From contig NZ_JNFB01000012.1 of the NCBI RefSeq assembly GCF_000766145.1, positions 62,001-126,000 on the forward strand: a stretch of 64,000 nucleotides of DNA, given 5' to 3'. Position numbers and translations under genes: made by a program. This DNA comes from Paenilisteria newyorkensis. GTDB lineage: Bacteria > Bacillota > Bacilli > Lactobacillales > Listeriaceae. The notes under the pieces are model-generated. The model was not told where the DNA came from, did not search any database, and saw only the letters and a program-made list of their open reading frames with translations. Of the stretch, positions 23,963 to 33,004 are shown one piece after another (the first letter of the stretch is position 1; each line of letters opens with the position of its first letter).

Positions 23963-26428
23963 GTGAAGAAGTTACTGTTTATGTTAATTGTTGTTGTTTT
24001 TTGTGCTGTTGGTCATCAGGGGATTCAGGCAGAAACGAACGAATTGGATTTAAATAAATATGTAACCGCTAACAATAAGGAACTTGCTGAACAAAATGCT
24101 TATAACTGGAATGATCTGATGCGTAAATTGGATAGTTCCGAACCTACAACGATTTATGTGCCAAAAGGAGATTTTTACTTTAGTCAAACGCTGGCGATTC
24201 CGTCAAATGTTACGATTATTGGGGCGGGGAATCACGATACGGCTTTCATTTTTACGAAAGTGGTGGTGGGAATTACGAATCGTTTTCCTGCGAATGAGAT
24301 GCGGGCGAGCGGGATTCGTCTGGAGAATTTGAAAATCACGTATGCGGATGCGGCGGTGGATCAGAAGGCGTCAAGTCTTGTGAGTTTTGGGACGGCGTAT
24401 GATGAGGCGAGCTATGAGGATTATCAGGTCATTGATACGCTTACAATCGAGAATTGTATCATCGACGCGAAGAAGAAGGGGAGTTCCGCGCTTTATCTTG
24501 GACGGGTTGCGAATGCGACGATTAGCGGGAACGTGATTCGGAATTCGGGTTTGCAGAACGGGATTGGATTGGAATTTTGCAAGAATGTGCGGATTTATGA
24601 TAATGAGTTGACGGATCTCGGGCGTTCGGGGATTCAGATGTATCGCTTTAATGGCGGGAAAAACGAGCCGATTTTGATTGAGAATAATCGGATTACGAAT
24701 TGGATGCAGCGGTATGGTTACGAGCATTTCAAGACGAAATATGAGGCGGGCATTCCGGTCGACGTGATGAATGATGCGGGGATTGATAGCTACGGTCCGA
24801 AAAATGAGAATTTGATGATCAAAAATAATGTTTTGACGGCTGGCAGGGTGAATAGTTACAATCCGAATAATACGAAGATTCTCGCGGATTATGGGGAAAA
24901 TATTTATAAGGAGCACGTCATTTTTTTCACGGGAATTCGGTTGTGTGGTGTGAAGGACCTGCTTGCAAAGGGAAACGAGGTCGATTTGAAGGGGCGCGAT
25001 ATTTTCACGTTGGTGTATATTAATAGTCGCGAAAAGGAGAAGGACGGCGCGCCGATTGTGACGAAGCCGGACAATATTATGCTGGAGCAAAACACGTTTC
25101 GTGCGGAGGGCAATATTCGCTACCCAGTTCGTATTTTTGAGGGGGACACGGCGGGGATAGCGTTTACAAACAATCAATTTGCGGTGGACGGGAAGCTGGT
25201 CGATAACGGCTATTTCGCGTTTTTCACAGTCAGTTCGACGACGGAAAAACTGCTTCTGATCGGAAATAAAATCGAGATGTCGACGCGGCTGGATCATCTT
25301 GTTTCGGTGAGTGACAACGAATACAACGGGGAAAAGGTAAAGCTGGCAGAGCTCGGAATGGTTTTGAATACGTGGAATGGCGATGTGGCAAAAAAGGTTC
25401 GCGGGAATATTGGGTCGCTGGACGGCACGTATTTTTTGCAGGATAAACCGCTGTATACCAACACGAATTTGTATACGGGGCAGTATCGGGAACCAGTTTG
25501 GAAGGTTCGATTAGTGAAAAATGGCGTGGTTATCAAGCAAGCGGAAATGGATGAGGCGGTCAAAAGCTACACATTCCGAGGCGTGGATGGGTTGGTGAAA
25601 GAAGACGGGGCATCGTACGAACTGCTCAGCGTGGACAAGGCGTACAAAGAAGTGCTGCGGATTCCACTGATGGTCCTGCCAATCCTAGATGTTCCAGCGT
25701 ATATCATCGGCACCAGTGATTATCAAGGTCGTTTTGGAGGCGCTATCACGAAGGTTCGACTTTTGAAAAATAAGCAGGTGTTGAAGCAAGCGGACACGAT
25801 CGGGGCGGATTATCGGTTCAAAGATATGAAGAGTCTCATTCAGGATGACGGTAGCAGTTATGAAATTATCGGTGTGGATAAAAATTATCAAGAGGTCATT
25901 CGTATTCCACTGGAAATGCGGTCGATCCTGACGGTGCCGGAATATACGGTTGGTGATCGGGAATTAACGGGGGATTTCCAGGATAATATCTGTTTTGTGC
26001 GGCTGTATAAAGACGGGAATATCGTGAAGAATGCGGATATCACGGCGAATAAGTATGCGCTGAAAGGTTTGGAGAATATCGTGGCGAAGGATGGAAGCAA
26101 CTATGAAGTGGCCGGTTTGGATGCGAGTTACAAAGAGGTAGTCCGAATCGATTTAAAAGTGAATGCGCTACAGGTGAGCTTGACGCCGAATCTTTATACG
26201 CTAGGGGCAAGAGAAAATAGCGGGGTATTCGATGGTCCGGTTGCGCGTGTGCGTTTATCGAAAAATGGTGCCATCGTGAAACAAGCGGATGTGGACGTGT
26301 TAGCCAAAACTTACGTATTAAAAGGGCTAGATACCATTGTTCAAAAGGATGGGAGCAAATATGAACTCGTCGGCGTGGATCAGTTTTTCAAGGAGATCAT
26401 TAGAGTGGATTTTAGAATAGCGAACTAG
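23963..26428 (+). CDS. Secreted right-handed beta-helix protein with four C-terminal Ig-like repeats
   Basis: An 821-residue exported protein. A signal peptide (VKKLLFMLIVVVFCAVGHQGIQA) is followed by a parallel beta-helix region (about 60-480) with recurrent short strands such as IENCIIDAKKK, NATISGNVIRNS, NVRIYDNELTD, ENNRITN and IKNNVLTAGR, the pattern of pectate-lyase-like carbohydrate-active or adhesin folds. Four tandem modules of about 75-80 residues follow (from about 502), each reading Y..G......G.....VRL.KNG..VKQAD...Y..K.LD.IV..DGS.YE..GVD..YKE..RI. There is no LPXTG, GW or LysM anchor. The GTG at 23963 is well spaced from AGGGAGG; an ATG at 23954 abuts it. The substrate is unknown. 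Confidence 0.8.
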   Translation: MKKLLFMLIVVVFCAVGHQGIQAETNELDLNKYVTANNKELAEQNAYNWNDLMRKLDSSEPTTIYVPKGDFYFSQTLAIPSNVTIIGAGNHDTAFIFTKVVVGITNRFPANEMRASGIRLENLKITYADAAVDQKASSLVSFGTAYDEASYEDYQVIDTLTIENCIIDAKKKGSSALYLGRVANATISGNVIRNSGLQNGIGLEFCKNVRIYDNELTDLGRSGIQMYRFNGGKNEPILIENNRITNWMQRYGYEHFKTKYEAGIPVDVMNDAGIDSYGPKNENLMIKNNVLTAGRVNSYNPNNTKILADYGENIYKEHVIFFTGIRLCGVKDLLAKGNEVDLKGRDIFTLVYINSREKEKDGAPIVTKPDNIMLEQNTFRAEGNIRYPVRIFEGDTAGIAFTNNQFAVDGKLVDNGYFAFFTVSSTTEKLLLIGNKIEMSTRLDHLVSVSDNEYNGEKVKLAELGMVLNTWNGDVAKKVRGNIGSLDGTYFLQDKPLYTNTNLYTGQYREPVWKVRLVKNGVVIKQAEMDEAVKSYTFRGVDGLVKEDGASYELLSVDKAYKEVLRIPLMVLPILDVPAYIIGTSDYQGRFGGAITKVRLLKNKQVLKQADTIGADYRFKDMKSLIQDDGSSYEIIGVDKNYQEVIRIPLEMRSILTVPEYTVGDRELTGDFQDNICFVRLYKDGNIVKNADITANKYALKGLENIVAKDGSNYEVAGLDASYKEVVRIDLKVNALQVSLTPNLYTLGARENSGVFDGPVARVRLSKNGAIVKQADVDVLAKTYVLKGLDTIVQKDGSKYELVGVDQFFKEIIRVDFRIAN

Positions 26429-26436
26429 TGCAAAAT

Positions 26437-26487
26437 AAAGAAGCGGAAAGGATTATCCGAGTTTGGACAATCATTCCGCTTCTTTTT
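26437..26487. terminator. Bidirectional terminator between the beta-helix gene and iap
   Basis: AAAGAAGCGGAA (26437-26448) pairs with TTCCGCTTCTTT (26474-26485), T-rich on both strands. Confidence 0.9.
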
Positions 26488-26492
26488 ATTGT

Positions 26493-28313
26493 TTAGAAAT
26501 TAGCAACTTTGCCGTATCCTACAAGATACTTAGCCCAGTAACCAGATGTTACGTTGTCAATTTTCACGCCATCGTTTTGTGCGTTGATCATTTGACCGCC
26601 GCCGATGTAGATACCAACGTGTGCAATGCCGCTACCATAATCAAAGAATACTAGGTCGCCGGGTTGTGCTTGGCTCGCGCTGACCTTTGTGGAAGCTGCG
26701 TATTGGGATCCAGATGTACGTGGAATCGAAATGCCTTGTTTTGCAAAGACGTATTTCGTATAACCAGAGCAATCGAAGGATGATGGTCCATTTCCGCCCC
26801 ATGAATAAGGTTTTCCAAGGTGTTTCTGCGCTTCGTTCATTAATGCGCTGAAACTTGCAGTGCCAGACGATGAATTGCTGTTGGAATTGTTATTGGAGTT
26901 GCCAGTGTTGGCGTTGGAATTCGAATTGCTGTTATTATTGTTTGATGTTGATGGTTTGTTAACGTTGGAAGCTGTTCCTTTTACTTTTAATACATCGCCA
27001 ACTTGTAGGTTGTCACTTGATGCGTTGTTGAGTGCTTTCAAGTTAGCTACCGTTGTGCCAAATTTTTGCGCGATTGTGAAGTACGAGTCGCCGCTTTGGA
27101 CAGTGTAGTTAGATGTATTCGAAGTGTTGACAGCTGGTTTATTCGGCGTGCTTGGTTTGTTGACATTGGTTGTCGTGTTTGTATCTGGTTTCGATACTTC
27201 TGGTGTTACGACTGGTTTTTCTGTGTCGGGTTTGTTCACCGTTTCTTTCACTGGTGCGGAACCTTTCACTTTCAAAACGTCGCCGACAACGATATTATCA
27301 TCAGTTAGGCTGTTGATTGCTTTTAAGTTTGCTACGCTTGTGCCAAAAAGTGTTGCAATTTTAGAAAGCGAGTCGCCAGATTGAACGGTGTATGTAGATG
27401 CGTTTGTATCTACTTGAACGACTGGAGCTTCGTTTTGTTCCAATTTCGGTGGTGCAACTGGAGCAGGTGTTTCTTCTTTAGCCTCTTCTTTCACTTCTTC
27501 TTTCGCTGGTGGTGCAGTTTCTGTAACGGTTTCCGGTGCTTCGTCTTTCACAACGGGAGCGGTTACTTCTTCTTTTTCAGGTGCAGCGGGAGCTTGTGCT
27601 TCGCTTTGATTGACTGCAAGTGTTTGACCAACGTAGATCGAAGAGGAAGATAGGTTATTCCATGCGATCAAGTCTTGAACGGATACGCCGTATTTGGTTG
27701 ATAATGCCCAAAGTGTGTCGCCGCTTTTTACTTTATGTGTTGTCGCGTTCGCTGTTACTTCTTGTTCTGCAGCAGGTTGTGTTGCTTCTGCCTCAGCTTT
27801 TGGCGCGACTGGTGTTTCGGTTTTTTGTTCGTTTACTTCTTCTTTTGCAGGTGTGCTTGGTGCTTCTTCTGCTTCTACAACGGGCGCTACAGCCGTGACA
27901 TCAGATAGATATTTGCCATTGACATAACCTGATTTACCGTCTTCGTATACGACTTTATTCCAGCCGTTTGCTTCGGTTGTTTCGACAGTGACTTGTGTGC
28001 CACCTTTAATGGAAGTGATAATGTTGTTGTCAGCGCTTGGTCCTTGACGAACGTTTAGCCACGTTGCGTTGACCGCTTTCTTCGTTTCCTCGGTAACTTT
28101 GTTTACCTCTAATTTTTGACCAGGATAAATTGTATCTGAAGTTAGTTTATTGGCTTTTTTAATAGAATCAACGTCTGTACCTGCTTTTTGAGCGATTCCC
28201 CATAGTGTGTCGCCTGCTTGTACGATTACCGTGCTTGCTGATGCGATAGTTGGTGCTGCGAAGGCTGTTACTGCGATTCCTGCAGTTGCCGTTGCGATTG
28301 CCGCCTTTTTCAT
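26493..28313 (-). CDS. iap: p60 peptidoglycan hydrolase (invasion-associated protein, CwhA)
   Basis: A 606-residue secreted D-glutamyl-endopeptidase-type autolysin needed for daughter-cell separation. Layout: signal peptide (1-26); LysM 1 (about 28-71); bacterial SH3 (about 80-137); LysM 2 (about 195-237), LysM 3 (about 304-348) and LysM 4 (about 400-444) joined by Glu/Pro/Ala-rich linkers; an Asn/Ser-rich linker (about 455-485); NlpC/P60 domain to the end with Cys515 in FDCSGY and His565 in IAHVGIY. L. monocytogenes p60 is about 480 residues with two LysM domains, so this form is longer. It is divergent from secA2, whose product exports p60 in Listeria. SD GAGAGGAG. Confidence 0.94.
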   Translation of the reverse strand: MKKAAIATATAGIAVTAFAAPTIASASTVIVQAGDTLWGIAQKAGTDVDSIKKANKLTSDTIYPGQKLEVNKVTEETKKAVNATWLNVRQGPSADNNIITSIKGGTQVTVETTEANGWNKVVYEDGKSGYVNGKYLSDVTAVAPVVEAEEAPSTPAKEEVNEQKTETPVAPKAEAEATQPAAEQEVTANATTHKVKSGDTLWALSTKYGVSVQDLIAWNNLSSSSIYVGQTLAVNQSEAQAPAAPEKEEVTAPVVKDEAPETVTETAPPAKEEVKEEAKEETPAPVAPPKLEQNEAPVVQVDTNASTYTVQSGDSLSKIATLFGTSVANLKAINSLTDDNIVVGDVLKVKGSAPVKETVNKPDTEKPVVTPEVSKPDTNTTTNVNKPSTPNKPAVNTSNTSNYTVQSGDSYFTIAQKFGTTVANLKALNNASSDNLQVGDVLKVKGTASNVNKPSTSNNNNSNSNSNANTGNSNNNSNSNSSSGTASFSALMNEAQKHLGKPYSWGGNGPSSFDCSGYTKYVFAKQGISIPRTSGSQYAASTKVSASQAQPGDLVFFDYGSGIAHVGIYIGGGQMINAQNDGVKIDNVTSGYWAKYLVGYGKVANF

Positions 28314-28380
28314 ATTTTTAAAACTCCTCTCTTACTTTTTGTTCTAGGTTTTTCTTTTTATACATACTCATGTAATACCC

Positions 28381-28409
28381 ATTCTACGGGGAATTAAATT
28401 AAATTACAA
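28381..28409 (-). promoter_or_regulatory. Promoter for iap
   Basis: On the minus strand TTGTAA (28409-28404), 17-base spacer, TAGAAT (28386-28381), leaving a 5' leader of about 60 bases. The rest of the 28410-28686 divergent gap shows no clear element. Confidence 0.6.
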
Positions 28410-28686
28410 ATGGAGAAATCAGGATTTGGAGCTATTTCATGAACACGCGGTTGTTTCTGTAACATAGTTGTAAAGAAGCAAAATCAGAACGCGTGTTTCA
28501 TCCGTGCATAGAACGCATGAACTTGGGAAGTAGGGAGGTGAATTAATATACAATAGCTTTATTAGACTTGCGCAACACGAAACCTATTGGTAATCAGCAA
28601 CAGAAAAATTTAATCAAACTGTAACAATTGAATTCGAGTTGTTTTCACTAACCGTGACGTAATGTGAAAATTGTTCCGTGATTTCC

Positions 28687-28716
28687 TTGGTTTTGCAATG
28701 GTTTCTAGGTTATAAT
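28687..28716 (+). promoter_or_regulatory. Likely promoter for secA2
   Basis: TTGGTT (28687-28692), 18-base spacer and a perfect TATAAT (28711-28716), followed by AGGAGG before the ATG at 28742. Confidence 0.6.
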
Positions 28717-28741
28717 AGGAGAGGATTAGGAGGCATAAAAA

Positions 28742-31060
28742 ATGGCACAAACATATGATGATCGAAAAATAGTAAAAGCATATCGGGATTTGGCTCGCGA
28801 GGTAGTGAAGCGGGAAGATTTATATAGATTGATGGATCAGTCGGCGTTACAGGAGCAGACACAACACTGGTTGCAAAAGTTTCAGGAACGTGAGATTACG
28901 GAGCGGGATCGGATTTATATTTTTGCACTTGTAAGGGAGGCTGCGCGGCGTGTGGTTGGCCTGGAGGCGGTGATGGTGCAGTTGATTGGTGCTTTCGTGC
29001 TCGGTGATGGGAAAATTGCGGAGATGAAGACGGGGGAAGGGAAGACGCTCGTTTCTTTGTTTGTCATGTACATAGAAATTTTGCGGGGGAATAAGGTGCA
29101 TCTTGTGACGGCGAATGAATATTTGGCGAAGCGTGACCGTGAGGAAATTGGGCGCGTGTTGGAGTACCTTGGCTTGTCTGTGGGCTTGAATGTTTCGGGG
29201 CTTGATAAGGAGCAGAAACAGGCGATTTATAAGGCGGACGTTATTTATGGAACGGCGGCGGAGTTTGGATTTGATTATTTGCGGGACAATATGGTGCGTC
29301 AGACGGAGGACAAAGTGCAGACGAGCCTTGATTTCGTGCTGATAGATGAGGCGGATTCGATTTTGATTGATGAGGCTCGGACGCCGCTTTTGATTTCGGA
29401 TCGCAAGGAAGAGGATTTGACGCTGTATGGTGTGGCGGATACGCTCGTTCGGACGATGTTGACGGATGATTATGAGGTCGAGGAGAAGAAGCGTTTCGTG
29501 TGGTTGCATGACGCGGGAATCGAGAAGGCGCAGCGTTTCTGGGGCATTGATTCGTTATATGCGGAGGAACATCAGCCGCTCCACCGGATTACGACGCTAC
29601 TTTTACGGGCGCATTTTTTGATGCATAAGGACAAGGATTATGTCGTGTTGGACGGGGAAGTCTTGATTATCGATCCGCATACGGGACGGGCTTTGCCGGG
29701 ACGGCGTTTTAATGATGGTTTGCACCAAGCGATTGAGGCAAAAGAAGGCGTGGAGGTTCGGGAAGAATCGCGGACGCTGGCGACGATTACGGTGCAGAAT
29801 TATTTCCGGATGTACAAGAAGCTTTCGGGCATGACGGGGACGGCGAAAACGGAGGAAGAGGAATTTCGGCATATTTATAATATGGATGTCGTGGTGATTC
29901 CGACGCATTTGCGGGTGAACCGGGTAGATAATGCGGATGAAGTTTTCTATACGCGGGAGCAAAAAGGGGAAGCGATTGTTCGCGAGGTTTCGTGGCTTTA
30001 TGAGCGGGGGCAACCGATTTTGATTGGGACGTCTTCGATTAAGAGCAATGAGTGGGTCAGCGAGTTGCTTTTGAAAGCGGGGATTCCGCATCAAGTGCTG
30101 AACGCGAAAAATCATGAACAAGAGGCGGAGATCATTGCGCGCGCTGGAAAACGAGGCATGGTGACGCTGGCGACGAATATGGCGGGACGCGGAACGGATA
30201 TTAAGCTTGATAAAGGCGTCTACACATTGGGTGGTCTTGCGGTGATCGGGACGGAGCGTCATGAGAGTCGCCGTATCGATTTGCAGTTAATGGGACGTTC
30301 TGGCCGCCGTGGTGACCCTGGTTTTAGTAAGTTTATTTTGTCACTGGACGATGAATTGGTCGATCACTTCGATAACAAGCGTTGGGAAAGCTATATTCGC
30401 CGGATGAAGCGGAAATATAATTTTGATGATAAACCGGTGCATTCGCGAAAAGTGCATCAGTTGGTGATTGAGGCGCAGAAACGTTTAGAGGGCTCGAACT
30501 ATGACATTCGGAAGGACTTGCTCGCGTATGATGAGGTCATCGATATCCAACGCAAAAAGGTATACGAAGAGCGCGACCGCCTGCTTGGCATCGATAAATT
30601 GGGCGCTTTCTCCGAGCGAATTTTGCGGGAAGTGGCGGAAGATGTTTTCTCGGAACGCGAACCAGATTTAGACGCGCGCTACGCAAAAATGGGCGAATTA
30701 CTCGGCGGAACGAAATTTCCATATTCGTTTGACCAGGTCACGTTGATGTCGCAAGAAGAAGCCGTAGAAGCGCTCATTTTCTGGCATCGGAAACAACGAA
30801 CGAAATTCCCAACCGGGACAATCAATCAAATCGAAAAAGAGGTTTATCTGAACTTGCTGGATCAAATGTGGGTGATGCACTTGGATCAAATGGTGCAACT
30901 CCGAGAAGGAATTCATTTGCGCGCTTACGGGCAACAAGATCCACTCGTGATGTACCAAAAAGAAGGCGCAGACCTATTTACCAACTTCCAAGATCGCTAT
31001 CATTTCTATTTTGCGCACGCTTTATTGGAGCTCGATCCAGAAGGACTTGTATTAGGATAA
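28742..31060 (+). CDS. secA2: Accessory secretion ATPase SecA2
   Basis: A 772-residue SecA-family motor, shorter than housekeeping SecA (about 840) and lacking its zinc-binding C-terminal tail. Walker A-type EMKTGEGKT, DEAD-like LIDEADSILIDEARTPL, the preprotein cross-linking region, and the second nucleotide domain motif ATNMAGRGTDIKL followed by GRSGRRGDPG are present. In Listeria SecA2 exports p60, NamA and other wall proteins and affects smooth/rough colony form. The gene faces away from iap across a 428-base gap, the conserved Listeria arrangement. Confidence 0.96.
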   Translation: MAQTYDDRKIVKAYRDLAREVVKREDLYRLMDQSALQEQTQHWLQKFQEREITERDRIYIFALVREAARRVVGLEAVMVQLIGAFVLGDGKIAEMKTGEGKTLVSLFVMYIEILRGNKVHLVTANEYLAKRDREEIGRVLEYLGLSVGLNVSGLDKEQKQAIYKADVIYGTAAEFGFDYLRDNMVRQTEDKVQTSLDFVLIDEADSILIDEARTPLLISDRKEEDLTLYGVADTLVRTMLTDDYEVEEKKRFVWLHDAGIEKAQRFWGIDSLYAEEHQPLHRITTLLLRAHFLMHKDKDYVVLDGEVLIIDPHTGRALPGRRFNDGLHQAIEAKEGVEVREESRTLATITVQNYFRMYKKLSGMTGTAKTEEEEFRHIYNMDVVVIPTHLRVNRVDNADEVFYTREQKGEAIVREVSWLYERGQPILIGTSSIKSNEWVSELLLKAGIPHQVLNAKNHEQEAEIIARAGKRGMVTLATNMAGRGTDIKLDKGVYTLGGLAVIGTERHESRRIDLQLMGRSGRRGDPGFSKFILSLDDELVDHFDNKRWESYIRRMKRKYNFDDKPVHSRKVHQLVIEAQKRLEGSNYDIRKDLLAYDEVIDIQRKKVYEERDRLLGIDKLGAFSERILREVAEDVFSEREPDLDARYAKMGELLGGTKFPYSFDQVTLMSQEEAVEALIFWHRKQRTKFPTGTINQIEKEVYLNLLDQMWVMHLDQMVQLREGIHLRAYGQQDPLVMYQKEGADLFTNFQDRYHFYFAHALLELDPEGLVLG

Positions 31061-31143
31061 ACGTAAATACGTGATATCTCTAGGGATTACTTGTATACTA
31101 GTTTACAAACGAGACGAAAATAAAGGGAAAGAAGGTTGGGAGA

Positions 31144-32310
31144 ATGAAAGAGTCCATTTCGAAATTCAAACAGTTTATTACAGAAAACAAATTTGTACTC
31201 GGTCTGCTAATTTTCTTGTTAGTGGCGCTGGACATCTATGTTTTAACGAAGATATCATTTATTTTTGACCCGATTATGGTCATTATAGCTACGATTGCGG
31301 CGCCGATTATTTTGGCCGGAATTGCTTACTATCTATTTAATCCAATGATTGATTGGCTGGAGAAAAAAGGCTGGAAACGCGGTTGGTCGATCGCTTTGCT
31401 GTACGTGATTATCACCGGTGTTATCGTGTTGATTTTCAGTTTTATCGTGCCAGCCGTGAAAGATCAAATCGTGAGCTTGGTGAAAACTTTCCCGTCTTAT
31501 TGGGATAAAGTCGTCGCGAAGTTCAATGAATTCTCAGAGTCACCACTTTTCGATCAAGTAAAAGACAAGGTGCAAGGCAATCTGAGCGAAATCACCAAAA
31601 CAATTTCTGAAAAAGGCGGAAGTGTTGTAAGTAGCGCGGTCGACAGCATTGGAAACGTCGTTGGAACCGTGACCGAAGTCGTACTCGCCATCGTAACAAC
31701 GCCTCTAGTCCTGTTCTATCTATTAAAAGACGGCAATAAACTACCAGACTACCTATTGAAAATGTTGCCAGTCAACTCACGCGCACATACACGCCAAGTA
31801 CTACACGAATCGAACGGCCAAATCAGTTCATACATTCGCGGACAGATTATCGTTAGTTTGTGCATCGGTATTTTGCTATTCATCGGTTACATCATTATCG
31901 GTTTGCCGTACGCACTGACACTAGCAATCATCGCGGCATGTACGAGCATTGTGCCATACTTAGGACCCGTTATTGCGATTACACCAGCGATTATTATAGC
32001 CATCGTGACATCGCCATGGCTACTTTTAAAACTGATTATCGTTTGGGTCGTCGTGCAATTATTAGAAGGTAAATTCATTTCGCCACAAGTCATGGGTAAA
32101 ACGCTAAAAGTACATCCGATTACGATACTATTCGTGATTTTGGTTTCCGGAAAACTATTTGGTATACTAGGCGTCATTTTCGCAGTACCAGGCTACGCGG
32201 TGCTTAAAGTCATTGTGACACACATGTTCACTTGGTTTAAACGCGTATCCGGACTTTATGGCGAACAACCAGAAAGCGACTATTTAGAAGAAGACAAGCC
32301 GACAAAATAA
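31144..32310 (+). CDS. AI-2E family (PerM/YdiK-like) transporter
   Basis: A 388-residue membrane protein with an N-terminal pair of spans (about 17-70), a helical soluble stretch (about 110-180) and a C-terminal group of spans, ending in a charged tail. The segments GPVIAITPAIIIAI and LEGKFISPQVMGKTLKVHPI are signatures of the AI-2E/PerM family. Members have been linked to AI-2 export or Na/H exchange, but most are uncharacterised. SD AAGGTTGGGAG. In L. monocytogenes a membrane protein gene follows secA2 at this place (lmo0584, from memory). A weak inverted repeat (GAATTCTC/GAGAATTTC, near 32331-32349) follows. Confidence 0.88.
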   Translation: MKESISKFKQFITENKFVLGLLIFLLVALDIYVLTKISFIFDPIMVIIATIAAPIILAGIAYYLFNPMIDWLEKKGWKRGWSIALLYVIITGVIVLIFSFIVPAVKDQIVSLVKTFPSYWDKVVAKFNEFSESPLFDQVKDKVQGNLSEITKTISEKGGSVVSSAVDSIGNVVGTVTEVVLAIVTTPLVLFYLLKDGNKLPDYLLKMLPVNSRAHTRQVLHESNGQISSYIRGQIIVSLCIGILLFIGYIIIGLPYALTLAIIAACTSIVPYLGPVIAITPAIIIAIVTSPWLLLKLIIVWVVVQLLEGKFISPQVMGKTLKVHPITILFVILVSGKLFGILGVIFAVPGYAVLKVIVTHMFTWFKRVSGLYGEQPESDYLEEDKPTK

Positions 32311-32373
32311 AATCCAATGGAATTCTCATAAAGAACACAAGAGAATTTCATCGAACCTCTGTAATATAGAGAA

Positions 32374-32470
32374 TGTAAACAAGGTAGCAGTCAGTTTCCC
32401 CCCCTTTTTCTAACTGGGAACCTTGAAAACTCCTTTTTCGACCAGCCCCCCCTAGGCTGGTCGTTTTTTG
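32374..32470 (+). ncRNA. LhrC-like small RNA, copy 1
   Basis: A TAATAT box (32362-32367) predicts a start near 32374. The roughly 97-nt RNA folds into a first hairpin (32380-32385 with 32421-32426, and CAGTT 32392-32396 with AACTG 32413-32417) with a loop of eight C then T-rich bases; a single-stranded linker AAAACTCCTTTTT; and a terminator (CGACCAGCC 32440-32448 with GGCTGGTCG 32456-32464, six T) whose loop is CCCCCTA. C-rich sites in hairpin loop, linker and terminator loop are the layout of Listeria LhrC RNAs, which bind Shine-Dalgarno regions of surface-protein mRNAs. The -35 region is poor, as expected for an activator-dependent promoter. Assignment is by structure, not alignment. Confidence 0.65.
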
Positions 32471-32471
32471 T

Positions 32472-32507
32472 TGGTACTGTAGGAACAAAGTGACTTACAG
32501 TACCAAT
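32472..32507. repeat. Inverted repeat behind the first small RNA
   Basis: TTGGTACTGTA (32472-32482) pairs with TACAGTACCAA (32497-32507), directly after the sRNA terminator. There is no T-run on the plus strand; purpose unknown. Confidence 0.6.
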
Positions 32508-32602
32508 ATAAGGACGAACGAAGTGAGAAGTTAATCCATGCCCTAAATCCCTAAAACATGATCACCTACTCTAACCCCTCGACCAAACCACCATATAACC
32601 GA

Positions 32603-32631
32603 TTGAATAAAAATACATAAAAATGTATATT
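32603..32631 (+). promoter_or_regulatory. Promoter in the long gap before the CotH-type gene
   Basis: TTGAAT (32603-32608), 17-base spacer, TATATT (32626-32631). The predicted transcript would start near 32638 and run through the 16-codon ORF at 32819 toward the CotH-type gene, giving a leader of about 360 bases. A second, weaker -10 (TATACT, 32927-32932) lies nearer the gene. Confidence 0.6.
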
Positions 32632-32818
32632 AAAACCGCCATCACCATCATAAAAAACATTGTCCAAACTGTGAACACGCCCCATTAAAATCCCCAAATT
32701 ACCAGACAATTAAATGACACATCAACTCAGATAACGATAAGGTATGTATAGGGACAGAATAAAATACACCAATAAGAACCTACTGAAAATAAAGACTAGA
32801 AAGGTAGGAGGAAATCAC

Positions 32819-32869
32819 ATGGGAGTAGGCGTATTCAGCGCCAATCGTCTTTTTTTAAAGGCTAAATAG
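32819..32869 (+). CDS. Possible leader peptide (16 residues) with strong SD
   Basis: ATG at 32819 is eight bases after an excellent GTAGGAGG; the peptide would be MGVGVFSANRLFLKAK, ending in TAG. A GGCG/CGCC stem followed by a T7 run lies within it. It sits in the long leader of the surface-protein gene, so it could be a regulatory upstream ORF or a small secreted or signalling peptide. No family is recognised; support is the SD and the codon pattern only. Confidence 0.4.
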   Translation: MGVGVFSANRLFLKAK

Positions 32870-33004
32870 GTGAGAGAGAGAAAACCTTTACGCAAAATAA
32901 GTATGCAACACTAGTGCGGATAAATGTATACTATATCACAATCAAAAAGGAGGATATGACTATTTTGCATGAAAACTTATGTATAAATAGTTGTGAATTT
33001 AACC

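Noticed and set aside
24371-25297. 308-codon minus-strand ORF inside the beta-helix gene
   Set aside because: No SD, biased composition; it mirrors the repetitive coding sequence of the plus strand.
28410-28686. Search for a virulence-regulator (PrfA-like) box between iap and secA2
   Set aside because: No TTAACA-type palindrome of the right form was found; only ordinary promoter elements were seen.
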